Source: Hydractinia symbiolongicarpus
Lineage: Eukaryota > Cnidaria > Hydrozoa > Anthoathecata > Hydractiniidae
Direction: 5' to 3'
Assembly: GCF_029227915.1 (NCBI RefSeq)
Contig: NC_079878.1
Span: 18,974,001-19,038,000, forward strand
Length of the DNA stretch: 64,000 nt
Every line of letters begins with the position of its first letter. Position 1 is the stretch's first letter. Both the position numbers and the translations under genes were made by a program. This document shows positions 1 through 14,400 of this stretch, piece by piece. Below the pieces are notes generated by a model that worked only from the letters and a program-made list of their open reading frames with translations, had not been told where the DNA came from and did not search any database.

Positions 1-743
1 AAAACATTATGTCTTTTAATTGGTGTTCAGACTTTCCTATTTGGAAGTTAAAGAGAAACTTTAACTTTAAATCAAATTATTCAATAGTTTCACACTTTTT
101 GGATATCAATGTGGGGTTTTTTTAACACATTTTAACAGGTCATCTTTAAAATGTTTTTTCTTGTAAAGCAATTTTTTACCATACTAGCTCCCCTCAATCT
201 CAATCAAAATACTATGCAATCAACACTGTTGTGTCACTAATACTAATAGCTACCAGACTTTGTTTTTTCTAATTCTTTCAGAACTTAAATTTCAAAAGAG
301 AATTTATCTTGTGATTTGCAGATGTTTCAAAAGTACTAAGTGTGTGATAAAGGGGTTACTGTATCCTTAAAACGAAATGTTCACTCACAACATTCATGTT
401 TAAAATAATAACCTATGCATAAATACGCCTTTGCACACACTACTGGCGATGTACTAAAAATAAGTCGTCTGGTTGTTTTGCTCAAATTAACCAATAACAG
501 CTTCTACTTCAAATAGTACTCTAAATAATCTTACAAAAGCTTATAAGTGTCTGGGGATAAATTTAAGTGTGTCGAATTAGAAAATGAAAAATATTTATGA
601 ACTGTGCCACATAACGCAAAATTTCATGACTTTTCTTCAAAATCGTCTTACTTTTTTGACAAGTGTGGAAGTAAACCATTGCTGTTCATGTTTACAAGGC
701 TGTACCAACCCTAAAACATATGCAGGTATATTTCTTGCCTTAC
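1..743. other. No coding exon recognised; 3' flank or intron of the SHP-like gene
   Basis: AT-rich sequence next to the last SH2 exon I can place. The expected continuation of the second SH2 domain and the phosphatase domain was not found here, so it is read as intron with the rest of the gene beyond the left edge. The short open frames at 584-787 and 875-1057 (+) have no recognisable content. Confidence 0.5.
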
Positions 744-2061
744 TGCAAGTGCATAGGATCCTGGTTCTGATGAACTCTCACGAATAAAATATGAGCCTGA
801 TTCTCCTTCCTGCTTGAGCAAGCTTGTAGTTTCTTTCATAGAGATATACCCAGCATACCATCTAAAAGATTTTTATGCAACTGTCACATTACACAAAAGA
901 AGAATTTCGTCCAGGTTACAAAATAAGCTTAGCTGAAAATATATCATACCGCTCATTGAGGAGACCAAGTTTGAGTAAATCTTCACTAGGAAGAGGCTCG
1001 ATCAACTCTATGCAATCTCCAGCTGAATCAACGAAGTCGGTAAAATTGTTTCGATAATATTCAATTAGATATGGCACTGATCGAAATTCTTTTGCTTTAT
1101 GTAATGAGAAGCCTTGATCAGTTTTTAGAATTTTAAAATGCGAAACAGTACCATGTTTTCTGCAATTAAGAAATGAAACTAGTACAATTCACTTTTAAAT
1201 ATACACAACATAAACATGTCAAGGAAATATCTTTGATTGCTAAAAAAAATCTGTAAAGCTCGGATTTAGCAAAAATGATAGCGCATTGTCAACATTTTAA
1301 TTTGGAAAATATTCTCTAAATTGGTAAGGGGCAAAAAACTTTTTATCTGATAGGAAATATTGTATAGGCATCAATTTAATGCAAAATATACCAATGAAAA
1401 GAGAAAACATATTTTTTGTTTTAATGTTAATTTTTTTGATCAAATAAAAATTGAGATATCCCATTCAGCTTTTTTTCATTTCTTCATGTACTTGACCATC
1501 TTGTTTAATAATTTTTGTAAGCGCATAAAAAATAAGAGAAAAAATTGATACATATTTTTAGTAAAAAGGTTTGGAAAAGTTTAATACAATCATTTTTGTA
1601 TGTTCTTAACACTTACACACACACATATAGAGAATCTGCAATGAAACAGATTACTTGGTCACCTCTTGTGTGATTATGATCACAATATAAAAGTAGCAGC
1701 AGAAAATATAATTACCACATACCGAACAGAGAGTCTATATTCATCTTGAACTTTCTCACTTCTTCGACAAATATAACTGCCATGTTTTCCTTTTTCTAAT
1801 AGCAACTGTATGGCTCCTTCTAATGTAATATTTGGATGAAAACCCCATGTAGGCCTAGAAGAAAACATCGAAAAATCTCCCAGTCTTACAAAAGTAACAT
1901 CACAAAATTGGTTGTTTCACCAAACTTTAGAGACTAAAATAACAAGATATTCGAAATTTTTTACGGGGTTTTATCAATTTTAGAGATTAAATACATTATA
2001 ACTAGGATTTAGGACTTTCCTATATGATCAGTATTTCATCAAAAACATGGCCTTACCTCAT
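744..2061 (-). CDS. SHP-1/SHP-2 (corkscrew)-like tyrosine phosphatase, 5' part with tandem SH2 domains (partial)
   Basis: Four coding exons on the minus strand: 2057-2061 (ATG plus two bases), 1723-1854, 950-1159 and 744-861, each bounded by AG/GT and joining in phase. The protein opens Met-Arg and then has WGFHPNIT, close to the start of the first SH2 domain of SHP phosphatases. SH2 hallmarks follow: GSYICRRS (phosphotyrosine-binding FLVR-type arginine) and VSHFKI. The fourth exon starts a second SH2 domain with WYAGYIS and GSYFIRESS. In the family, two SH2 domains hold a C-terminal cytoplasmic phosphatase domain inactive until receptor phosphotyrosines bind. The phosphatase domain is not in the window, so an SH2-only relative cannot be excluded. 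The gene starts about 400 bp beyond the GTF2H2 stop codon, in the same orientation. Phases and motifs are seen; function is family knowledge. Confidence 0.85.
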
Positions 2062-2469
2062 ATTTATAAGCAAAGGTTGTGTGACATCTTATGTTGTTTA
2101 CTTAAACTAACACTAAACATTAGAAGACGTAAATAGAAATTAAAGTAAACAGAAAATTTAACAAAAATGACAGAAAATAAAAATGTTATAAAATTGCTGA
2201 ACGTTTGTTGGTTATGGTTACATAGAATGTGTTATACAGTAAAGTATCCATATGCTTTCCTAATTTCTTTAACTCTTGTATAAAAACTATATAAGTTTAA
2301 TGTACATGTATCTTTCTGTACAACTATAATTGATGCAAATTGTAACACATGTATAGGATACTTCAGCCAGTTTCGAAGTACTTTAAAAAAGTTGGCATAT
2401 GGTCATGACATCCAGTTAAATGGACTCAAGTAAATTGTCTTGTTCAATTGTATTGTTTAAATTCAATAT

Positions 2470-5400
2470 TCATGTATTCTCTTGAAATTGATAATGACTG
2501 CTACAACCTGGACATGTGTGTAATGTCTCGTGAATAAATAAATCACAATCGTTACAAAAGATTTGATTGCACTTCTTGCACATGTACACCTAAAAAAATG
2601 TGAAAAATGCTAACTAATGCACACAATAGTTTCATAATAATTTATTTTTTTCAAAAAGATTCCTTACTTTAACATCTTTACATATATTCAGACAGCCTTC
2701 ACAAGTCCTGAAAAAGAAACAAAAAAATATTTTATTTATTAAATAATTGTTTTGTAGCTACAATAACATTTTGTTTAACAAAACAGAAAGTAAAAACCAA
2801 TTAAATTTTATTCGAAAGTATTAACTAAATCCTAATTAAAATAAGCTTAAAAGCATTGTTTAAAACAGTAATTACTCAGTTTCATCTCGTTGTAGTTCTT
2901 CAAAAGCAGGTAGAGGAAATAAATGTTGATAAGATCTGGCTAGATGAGGTGCAGACACCAATGTCAGATCTAAAACCAAATTAAAAAAAATAATTATGTC
3001 AACAATAGTTGATACATAAAAAAACAAAACAAAATATAATTATCACATACTGCATATTTTGCACTCAACAGGCAACTCACAATATTTACTTTTGCACTGA
3101 AACAAAATGAGAAAGTTATCAGCTTTAAAAAACAACAATGAAAAATACTAACTGTGCAAAACACAATAAAATGTTTTGAAAAGTCCCTTCATTAATTGAA
3201 TTCCACAATTTTAAGTTGGGTTTTAGTTTATTTTAAGAAGTATTTTAACAATTTGAAGATATTGGACATAAGACAAAAAAACTGAATAGCACTGCCTAAC
3301 TAAAAAATGCCCTGATCTCAAAAAACATAACCATGTTGGATACACATGAAAATTCTTCCCAATACTGACCTTTTTGAATTTTTTAAAAAGCAGTTAGGTT
3401 TTGGCTTGTGCCATACTATAGTTTATTGCTTGAGGTAGATGTGTTTGCCTCACAGTATTTAATAAATTTATTGAAAGACTTAGCTTATAACAAAGACTTA
3501 CCTGACAATCTGTTTGTTTATTTATTTACTCAATATTTTTGTAATTTATTTATGTGCTAGTCGATAAAGCTTGTGGAAAAATCCACTTAGGCAGGAGAAC
3601 AATGGAAAAGAAAACCATCACTGGAATGACGTCATAAGCAAGGACCTGTTATGCACACAAAAAAATTTTTTATTAATTTTGTTTACCCATTTCCTCCATT
3701 GCGTAGGGCTTGAAACGCAGGTCAAAATAATGTATAGGATATATGAATATATATATGCTTCTGAGATTATGGGTTTTAAGCATTTTGTCGGCGTCAGCAA
3801 AGACCTGCCAAAGTACTAAAAAAATGTTTTAGAAATTTGATTCACAGTTACTTCTATTGTATAGAGCTTAAAACGCTGATCAAGAAAATGCATAGGATTA
3901 TGTTTTTTTGAAAAACGGTTAAAGAGATACTGAGGTTTAAATGTTTTTAATGATGTCATCAACCCGCTGCTTTCAAAATGGATGGGTGGCCCTTAGCTGC
4001 CCACGCAGGAGATGACCTCCATTGTTTTCACCAATGTCCAAGTTATTAGGCCTTAAACTTGAAAGTGCAATGGAATGCCTTGTTACTAGACAGTAAAACA
4101 ACAAGAAAGAAAATACCTGCGGACAAAAGTAACCAGTACAATCAAGGCCTTGAATTTTGTTAGTTTCGATATGACTAAATCAAAATATATACAAAATCAG
4201 GATACAGCAATACATAAAAAGAATATACCAGAGTTGCAAACATAAAAACACTTAGTCATTTTTAATAATAAAATATAACGATTCTAATTTTTAGGGCCAT
4301 TTTTTATCATCATTTCAAAAGAAAATACAGTGATTTCCAAGTTTTATATGTCTCGTTGTCATTTTAGAACAAGATTCAGTGATTTTCATGCTTTATACGG
4401 CTTATATCAGTTATTTTTGAACAAAATACATCGATGGCAAGTTTAACACAGCTTTTTTTTTACCTGATTTAGCAACATATGGCAATTGTTAAAAATCATA
4501 TATTTGTGTTTGTCCAATAGTCATTTGCCTGAAGTTTTTATCCATGTTTAATACTTCTGTTACAAACAGTAAAATTTTAAAAATCAAAATTTAAAACAGA
4601 AATAAATCACAAACGAATTACGAATTTTGTATTTTTAAAAATGTATTTCTTATTTTTCAAATAAAAAATACAAAAATATTTTTTCCTGGAGGGCATTATT
4701 AAGCATAATAAAACGCCCTCACAGACAGAAAAAAGTTGAATTTTGCCTAGTCTGGAACAAAAAGAGTACTGGATTTTTTTTCCAATTGACATAACATTCT
4801 TTTAACAATAGCAACAACAATAAAAACAGCAACAATAAAAGGAACAGCACAGAGTAGTAACAACAACATACCACATACACAAAGATGGATAATCATTAGT
4901 CAGATGCTTTGGAAATCCTAAAGAATTTATTTACTTTATAAGACAAGATGACAATAAAAAGTATAAAATCAAACAAAGTAGGTCAGTATATAGTTACCCA
5001 TTCTAATCAAAGATGCGTCAATGTTAACCTGATAAAAACAACACAAAAATATGAAAAAAAATTACTTTAAAAATTTGGGTCTGCCAATGTATTCAATTTA
5101 TTAAATACATTGGCAGACATAAAATTAAATTGGTGCTCCTTAGCGAAATGTAGTTTTAAAAAATTTCTAGAGTGTATTTTCTTTATAGGAAAGTCTGCTG
5201 GAATATATTCTAATTTAGTATTTTTTTCTGCATATAGTTCACTTTTTTAAATAAAAGTCGTTGTTTATTTTCTCCTGAAAAATTAAATGTAACTTTTCAA
5301 TGTAAATTTTGTATTTAGTTTCGTGGTAAAATTTACGTAGTTGATCTTGATGAGTATACTTTTCCTATATATACGCCAGGATTGTTTCAAAATATGTTTT

Positions 5401-8400
5401 CAGTTTTAACCTAGTTGAAGAAAAAAATCTTAAACATGCAAAAAGTATTAAAAAAGTAATAATTCCTTTCACATCTTCACCCTTCTTATGATAAATCAAA
5501 AATAAAGATAAAATATAACCTGGCCCTGTGTTTAGATTTGAATTTTAAATCTATATTATAATACCTGTATAGGTCTGTCACGCAAAATGGCTACCAATAT
5601 CCCTTTGATCTTTCCGCGATTTTTAAAAACCAAGGGTTGTTTAATCGAAATCGTATTATTGATTAAAATATATTCAGGAAATTAATTTATTTCATTAAAT
5701 AATCGAATCATTTTAATTTACTAAACTTAATCAAAAAAATTAAATAAGTGATTAAAATAAATGCATTATTTAAATACGCCATTTTTAATAATAATTACCC
5801 CCATGATCTCAACTGGCCATTTCGCTCGGGAGCCACAGAAAACAAATAGGACAGTTTATTACTTTGTTTTGACCGCTTGCACATAGAATACCAATCAAAA
5901 CGCCTGATTTTTTGAAAAACCAATCAATACAATATTTGTTTTCTATGTTTGTACATGTTAAGATAAATATATTTTAACGTTTTTCGCAATGCACATAGCT
6001 TAAACACACCATTTTTAGGATTTTTGGCTAGGAATAAAGATTTTTAAGGATCATTCTACAGCCACCTAGCTAGCTAGCCTTAGTTATTACTATTCAGTTT
6101 GTATAACAGCTTTATATCCAAGCCAACATTATTTACTTTTATGTTAAAGTTGTTAAAGAGCTAGCTCCTTTAGCTACCTCTAGATGACAAGTGAAAGTAG
6201 CCAAATGCACTGTGTTTGGCTGCAACACAAACCTGAATTTTTTTAACCAGAGTCTCAACAAAGTTTTTTTTAAATTTTTCTAACATTTACACTCGTCTCT
6301 ACGACACTGTTTACCTGTACTAACCGCTCAGTCCAGTGGTAGCAAGGAGCTGTTTCCTGTTTTTCTGTTTAACTGAAGTTGTGATAACGTATTTTTTTGG
6401 AAAAGACTATTACACCTAACTATATGGATATGTGACATTGTTTACCTGTACTAAGAAATAAGGAAGGGGTGAGATTGCTTGAGTTTGGAATGGCAACGGA
6501 CATGGTGGTTTGCAACACATCATTCAGTAAGAGACAGAGTAGGCTGATAACATATGAGTCAGGTGGTTGTAAGACAGAGATAGATTACTTCCTGGTTAGA
6601 AAGTCAGACAAGAAAGTGGTGAAGGACGTGAAAGTTATATCGGGGGAAGAGTGTGTTTCCCAGCATACGTTGCTGGTTTGTGATATTATCTTGAAGAGTG
6701 TTAAAGAAGTCAAGGGAAAGTACAGGCCCCGTCGTAAAGTCTGGAAGCTGAAGGAAGAGATTGTAGCAAGACAATTTAGTGCAAAAGTTCAGCAGTTAGC
6801 CCACAATGGTCAATGTGATAGTGAAAATGTTGAGAGTACTTGGACTACTATGAAGAATTGTCTTCTAAAAGCTTCTGATGTTACCTGTGGGTGGACGAAA
6901 GGACCAGCTAGACATAGACAGACCTGGTTGCGGAATAATGAGGTTGACCAGTGTATAAAAGAAAAGAGGAAACTTTGGAAAGAGTGGAAGTCAGGTGGTA
7001 GTAAAAATATTTACTTAGAAGCTAAGCGTCGTGCTCGTACAGCAGTGTATAAGGCAAAATCAGAAGCAGAGAGAAACAGATTTGCAGATGTGTTAAGAAG
7101 GGAAGACCAGCGCAATGAGGTATTCCAGATAGCAAAGCAAATGAAGAAGACTAACTAAGATGTTGTAGGTGAGAAGTGTATACGTAATGATGAAGGTGTT
7201 TTGGCTAGCACAGAGGAGGAGAAAAGGGTAGCTTGGAAGAATTATTATCAGAGGTTGCTTAACACTGAGTTTGATTGGGATGAGGATAATTTGTCTGATG
7301 ATGATGTTGTAGAAGGGCCAGCTATGCAGATCAAGACAGAATGGGTAGTGGAGGCTATTAGGAAATTGAAGATTGGCAAGGCTGCAGGATTATCAGGTAT
7401 TGTTGCAGCGATGGTAAAAGCATCTGGATTTATTGGAGTTAAGCTTATTAGAAGTCTTGCTAACCAGATTATAAAGGATGGTGCTATTCCGAGTGAGTGG
7501 CAGTCGAGTGTAATAGTGAATTGTTTCAAAGGCAAGAGTGATGCATTAGAAAGGGGTAACTATAGAAGTTTGAAGTTGGTTGATCAAGTAATGAAAGTTA
7601 TTGAAAGAGTGATTGATAAGTTACTTAGAGAAAGGATTGATATAGATAAGATGCAATTTGGTTTTGTTCCAGGGCGTGGCACTACAGATGCAATATTTTT
7701 ACTCAGACAGCTTCAGGAAAAGTATTTAGGAAAGAGAAAGAATCTCTATTTTGCCTTTGTAGATTTAGAGAAAGCTTTTGATAGAGTGCCACATAAAGTT
7801 ATTTGGTGGGCTATGAGAAAATTAGGTGTGAATGTGTGGCTAGTTGATGGTACAGTCTATGTACAGCAATGCAAGAAGTTGTGTCAGGTTTAACGATTCA
7901 CTTAGTGATGAATTTAGTGTAAATGTTGGGGTACATCAGGGTTCTGTACTTAGTCCTTTGTTGTTTGTTCTAGTCTTAGAAGCGCTGTCGATGGAGTTCA
8001 GAACAGGTTGTCCATGGGAGTTATTGTATGCAGATGATTTGGTTCTCATAGCAGAGTCAATGGAAGAATTAGTTGAAAAGTTTGAGAAGTGGAAGAAAGG
8101 ACTAGAAGAGAAAGGGCTAAAGGTAAACACAGCAAAGTCTAAAGTGATGATTAGTAGCATTGCAGCCAAGTGTGACCTTGTAATTGGAAAGTGGCCTTGT
8201 GGAGTTTGCAGGAAATGGGTTGGTAGCAACTCAATTTTTTGTCAGACTTGCAAGCATTGGGTACATAAGAAGTTAAGTAGTATTAGTGGAAGGTTAAGAG
8301 CTGACATTCAGTTTGTATGCAAGCGTTGCAAAGGTGAGACTATTGAGAATGAAGTATTTCCAGCTTTAATGATGTACAACAGTGGCTCGTTAGAGATAGT

Positions 8401-11400
8401 TGAGAACTTCTGTTACTTAAGTGATATGTTGGGCAGTGAAAGGGGTGTTGGAAGAAGTGTTACTTGCAGGATAGGTTCTGCTTGGAAAAAGTTCAGAGAG
8501 TTACTTCCTTTGTTGACTAGCAGAGTCCCGTCAATTGAGGTAAAAGGTAGGTTGTATGAGGCCTGTGTAAGAAGTGTTATGATGTACGGTAGTGAGACAT
8601 GGGCAATTATTAATATATAATTAATGCTAGCATGGAAAACGGACGTTAAGCTGAGAATGATGATGATGATAAGCACTCAGCTTGGAGTAACATTTCTTTT
8701 AAACTTTCACCGGGAACATTCTCCAAAAAATAAAAAAGGTTGGCCAGCTCTTTATGCTATGACGAGGTAACAACGGATTGCAACCTGTGATTTTTTTAGC
8801 GTAAAATTCATGGAATTCTCGAAAAAATTATTACACCAGAAACACCATGAATTGTGCGCACCTCACTCAATTTACTACATACCATTACCTGTACTAAAGC
8901 GATTCACCTGAATGTGTGGCACAGTCAACGGATCTCATTAATCACTCATTCTGGTGTTCAACGCTGGGTAACACAGTTACTTGTGGCTTAACCTGGCATT
9001 TAAACGGAGTGTATCCTGTGTCATTATTAATTTGTTGACGTTTATTGCAACTAATTTTTCTTGCTATGAAGAGGTAACAACGGGTTATAAACTGTACTAA
9101 AAGTATATTAAGCATAAACACATGTGCAACACGGATTACCTGTACTAAGCGCTCAATCCAGTGTTAAAAACGGGCTGCTTCCTGTCTCACTACCGTACAA
9201 CATAACACTTCTTACACAGGCCTCATACAACCTACCTTTTACCTCAATTGACAGGACTCTGCTAGTCAACAAAGGAAGTAACTCTCTGAACTTTTTCCAA
9301 GCAGAACCTATCCTGCAAGTAACACTTATTCCAACACCCCCTCACTGCCCAACATATCACCTAAGTAACAGAAGTTCTCAACTATCTCTAACGAGCCACT
9401 GTTGTACATCATTAAAGCTCGAAATACTTCATTCTCTATAGTCTCACCTTTGCAACGCTTGCATACAAACTAAATGTCAGCTCTTAACCTTCCACTAATA
9501 CTACTGCACTTCTTATGTACCCAATGCTTGCAAGTCTGACAAAAAATACATACAGTTAAGAATTTTAAAATAAAATGTTCAACATACATTTAATTTCACA
9601 CAGGCAGAAAAAAACACATTTAATTTAAACACAGGAAAGAAAAAACACAGCGTTTAATTAACGTTTTTAAAAAAATTTAATTTAACCACAAGTGGTTATA
9701 AACTGTTTTTAATGATACAGTTGAAGGTGTCAATGTAAAACGATTGATTTTTGAAATACAGTTTTTAATAGATAAATGCTTAAAGCATAGCCTTAAGCGG
9801 TGACATTAACTACGCTGTAGAAAATCAACATTTATAATTCCTTTGTTAATTTTTTTTATTTTACGCGAGTAAAGAGCGTAATTAGCGCGTGCGATGAATC
9901 GCACGGCTGAATAGCTGTTGCACGTGTGTGGGCACGTGCGCGTGCGATTGCATGCGTCTCATGGAATTCCCTGAATACATAGTACATCTTGTCTTTTAAT
10001 TAATTGAATATATTTTTATTTATTTTTTTATTTTTATTTTAGCAAGAAATATTTTTTGCAAACTTTCACAAAATATTTTTGACTTAACATATTTCATCCT
10101 TTTTAATAATTTACAATGCACTCTTGCTTAAAATTAAAACAATTACCTTTGTTTCTGGTGGACGTACATGTTCAAATATTAAGTCTTTACAATGGTTTTC
10201 ATCAAGTATAACACTATAAACACCTGCAAATAAAATAAATAAATAATGATATGTTAAAGATAGTATTACTATCTTAATTAATTAAAACCCTACATGTTCG
10301 TTGAAATGCATAGTAAACATACCTTTTGTTTCAGATGTTATGGTTTTACAAACTTTTATTTCAGCAGATAATCCAACAACTGAACATCTGATGTTTTGTT
10401 CTTTCAAATGCTAGTAGAAGTGTCAGATATATTTGACTTCTAGTAATTTGTTAGAAACTGAACAGAACTGAACAAGTAAGAAATGGTTGGTTCCAATTTA
10501 AGAAAACTTACAGACACAGTCTCAAATATATCACTAGGATCACAGGATGTCAAACTGCCATAAACAACTAATATTTCACGACTTGCATGACTTGGTAAGT
10601 TCCTACATAAAAAATTAAAATATTGAATTCTATAAACAATACTACAATGAAACTATTGTAAAAGCATATGGGAATATGAAAATCCATAAAAAGGTACTCT
10701 CTTTGAAATTTTTTTTATAGAAAATCTCTTTTGATTAAATAATAAACAAACAGGTACAGTTTTTTACAAACTAAAGTATTTGGCGTTGAAAAACATTGAT
10801 GTTACAGTTTCAAAACCATATGGCAGGCGTGACGTTTTTTTCACAGAGGTCTCAGTTAAATCACAGACCAGGTGTGGTGTGAAACTGAGACTATTCCAGA
10901 CAAAATTGGAAGAGTGGAAAAATATTTACACTTACTTTAAAAGCTTTAATGCCATTTCTAAACAATTCTGGAGAGAAGCTTCACCTTCAACCTTTTTTCC
11001 TGCAGCCTCCTGCAATGCAGAAATATGAATTCTAGGATTTCCTAAATATAAAACAGGACCATTCATTAGTGTACAACATTGTGAAGTCACATTAAAATTT
11101 CACAACATTGGGAAGTCACGTTAAAATTTCACAACATTGGGAAGTCACGTTAGAATTTCACAACATTGGGAAGTCACGCTATAGAACTTCACAACATTGG
11201 GAAGTCACGTTAAAATTTACAACATTAGGAAGTCACGTTAGAATTTCACAACAATGTACCACTTAAATCTGTTAACTTTTCACATCTTTTATTCTTGGTA
11301 ATGATAATGCCAAGCTAAAAAAAGTAATGTGTAAAAGTTAGTAGAACTTTTAAGGTTGGTAAACCCTATGTTTCTGTGTTTTAAAATTTTATGCAACTGT

Positions 11401-14400
11401 TGTAAATCTGATTAAAATTTTACCTGAGATATAGGGTTTTGGTCGAAGTATTCAACAATGAACAGTTCAAGAAGCTGAAAGGAAACAATATAAAGACATT
11501 TTTATTTGCTCCAAGAAATTTTCAAATTTATGTAAGTAAAAACTATAAAAAGTGACATGAAATGCTAGAGTACCAAATTTTTTTGTTTGTAAAAATTTTA
11601 AAAAAGAAATTTGGATAAAATATTTGTTAGAGGTCCATATGAAAAGTGACCAAATTTCGACATTTATCCCTTAGCAATACTTCAAGCTTGCTGCGCTATT
11701 AAATGTTGAAATGCAAAATAATTCAAATTAATGTTACCTTAGTGACACATGCAATTTTTGAAGGCCGCAACAGATCACTTTCTTTCATCGACTTTGACAT
11801 ATCAACTACAACATACAAGTGCCGCATCTATGAAAATAATAAGAAAACAAATCATTGTATATTTTTTTTTAACTAAGATTGTTGTAACAAACAGATGATA
11901 ATATGACTTACCATCCCAAGACGTACATTTCCTTTGCGCACAAGCAGCCTATGAATTAATTAGATACTCAGATTAGATTTACTTCAATGAGTGTCTCTGC
12001 TTGTTCAATAGAACATATCCCTTGAATGAGACCCCTCTATTTTTAAAAAAGCACTAATTTGATAAAAATAAAAATAAAATAATGCATTGTGCAATTTTTG
12101 TCAACATAGTATACAAGACAACAATGAAATATGTTTATTTTAGCAATATATTTCAAAGTATTACTTCATCATCAGGCTATAAGTAAAAGTATATAAACAG
12201 TAAAACTGCTAAATAAAAAGTATTCACATCACATATCAACATCTACCTACATACACTATACACAAGTTAAAAGGTATTAAATGATTAAAATTCCCATGAG
12301 GGATAAGTCATAATTAAACTTTTATTACTAATTCACGGCTTTTAAACTCGTCCTTTGTGTTTATTTTAAGCTTTATTTCCCGAATGAAAAGTGCCTCCAG
12401 TGTCATTAAATGATATTCCGACTTAATCGATTTTGCCATCATTTCTGCATGATTGATTGATAGCTCCACATTACATGTCTTGAAATGATGTCCCACGGCA
12501 GTATATTTATGCTTTTAATACGGGTTAGAAGATGTCGGGTAGTCTGCCCCACATAACACGATAGACATCGTGAACACGTTATTTTGTACACTAAACCGCT
12601 TTGCATAGGCTTCGCCACAGGTGCTTTGAATGATGGTAGAACTGATTTAATTTTCTTAATTGTAGAGACAATTTTGCAAGGTGCATTGATGCCTTTTAAC
12701 GAGCGTTCAAATTTCTCCGTCACCTTCCCTCGATATTGAAGAAAAACAAGTTTTCTCTCGGCTTCATCATCGTTACTTTCTTCTGCCTTAGGTGGTTTCG
12801 GTCGGTATATCTTTTCCAGTGTCTTCTCGATAATTACTGGGGTACTGGTTATTCTCAAGGAGAGATTTTGCATTCAAGAGACTTTGATGAAAATTCTCCC
12901 AGGTACTACATGCGTAATGAATTCTATACACCAGACCAGTTACTACGGAACGTTTATACTTTATGGGAGCTAGCGAATGGAAATTCATTGTTAATCCTGT
13001 GTCACTAGCTTTCCTATACCACGTTGATGTTAAATTCTCGCCTCGGTGTATGATTCGCATGTCCAGAAATGGAATACTGCCTTTTTGTTCTCTTTCCACG
13101 GTAAACTTTAGGTTGGGATGGAAGTTGTTTATTTCCATAAGTTTGTCATTAATTTGTTCTCTATTGATATCTCTCAGGATGTCATCCATGTACCGGGAGT
13201 ATAGCTTTGCGTCGTTTTTTATATGTGTGTCAAACTTGCTAAGCCAGCCATTAGCTATATTTGGAGCTGGCGGACTTCCCATCGCTAATCCGTCCTTTTG
13301 TCTGTAGTAACCATCATGTGTTAGGAGCAACACATCACGACTGCACATGTTTGCTAGTTGAATAAATGTTTCCTTTGATACCAGTGGCTTTCGTACCTAT
13401 CTGAAAACAACATGTCAGCGCATTAGTTAATCGCTTCCTCTACTGGGACATTGGTATATAAAGACGAAACGTCGAAGCTTATCATTTCTTCGTTATCATC
13501 TAGATGTATATCTTTCAAACTTTGTGATATCGATTGTGTTGACGAATTTATTTGACATTCCTTCACTACTGAAAGCCAGTCAGCTACCTGTTTTGCCACG
13601 CGGTAGTACGCTGAACCGGGCATCGACAAGACGGGTCTAAGTGGTGTTGAGGGTTTGTGATGTTTGCTAAGCTGTAAAGTCTGGGTGGTTAAATTCCGGT
13701 TGGTTTTAGTTTGTCAAAGAGTTTTTCAGTTATTTTATTCTGATCTTTGAGTTCCTTCAGCATGTGGACTATCTTTTCCTCTTCTTTTAGTACCGGATGT
13801 TTTTCGTTCTTTCCCGTTTTCGTGTGCTTCTCAAATTGTGGAAGGTTTATAATTTCGTCAAGTTTTCGGTTGTATGTATCAGTTTTCATTAAGCAAATGC
13901 CTATACCCTTATCAAAGGGAGCAGCTAGCAAATCATTTTCTTTAAGGTATTTACGAGTCATTTGGACGTTCCTGGGTGTTTTCTGTTTTTTGCAGTTTTT
14001 GATGTATGTCACCGTTTTAACATTAATGTCTGTTATAACTTCTTCATTAACCTCTTGTTTTCTGCAAAATTTCAATAAGTCATCTAACTCCGAGAGCACC
14101 TCATTTTTGTCAAAACTTTGCATCACTGCGTTTTTTGGACCCAAAGCTTAAGTTTTGATGACGTATTTTGGTGGTTGTTTAGTTAAACCATACCAAATAA
14201 CCGTGTTTTCGACATTAAAAAGCGGCCTTTCTTGGTCTTTTAACAGCCTGTATAGCTTATCATTTAGTTTATTCGATTGACGTTTTTTTAAGTCCTTTAT
14301 GAAAAATCTTGTGTATAAAATTACTGAAGGTAAACATTTATATGGAACATGCGTTTTTACTTTATTTCTAAAGGTGGAAACCTTTTCCGTACACAGCTTT

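Noticed and set aside
5080-5110. Hairpin near TGCCAATGTATTCAATTTAT
   Set aside because: Short inverted repeat in AT-rich intron, close to the chance level.
11073-11255. CRISPR-like direct repeats
   Set aside because: Units are adjacent without spacers, and the context is a eukaryotic intron.
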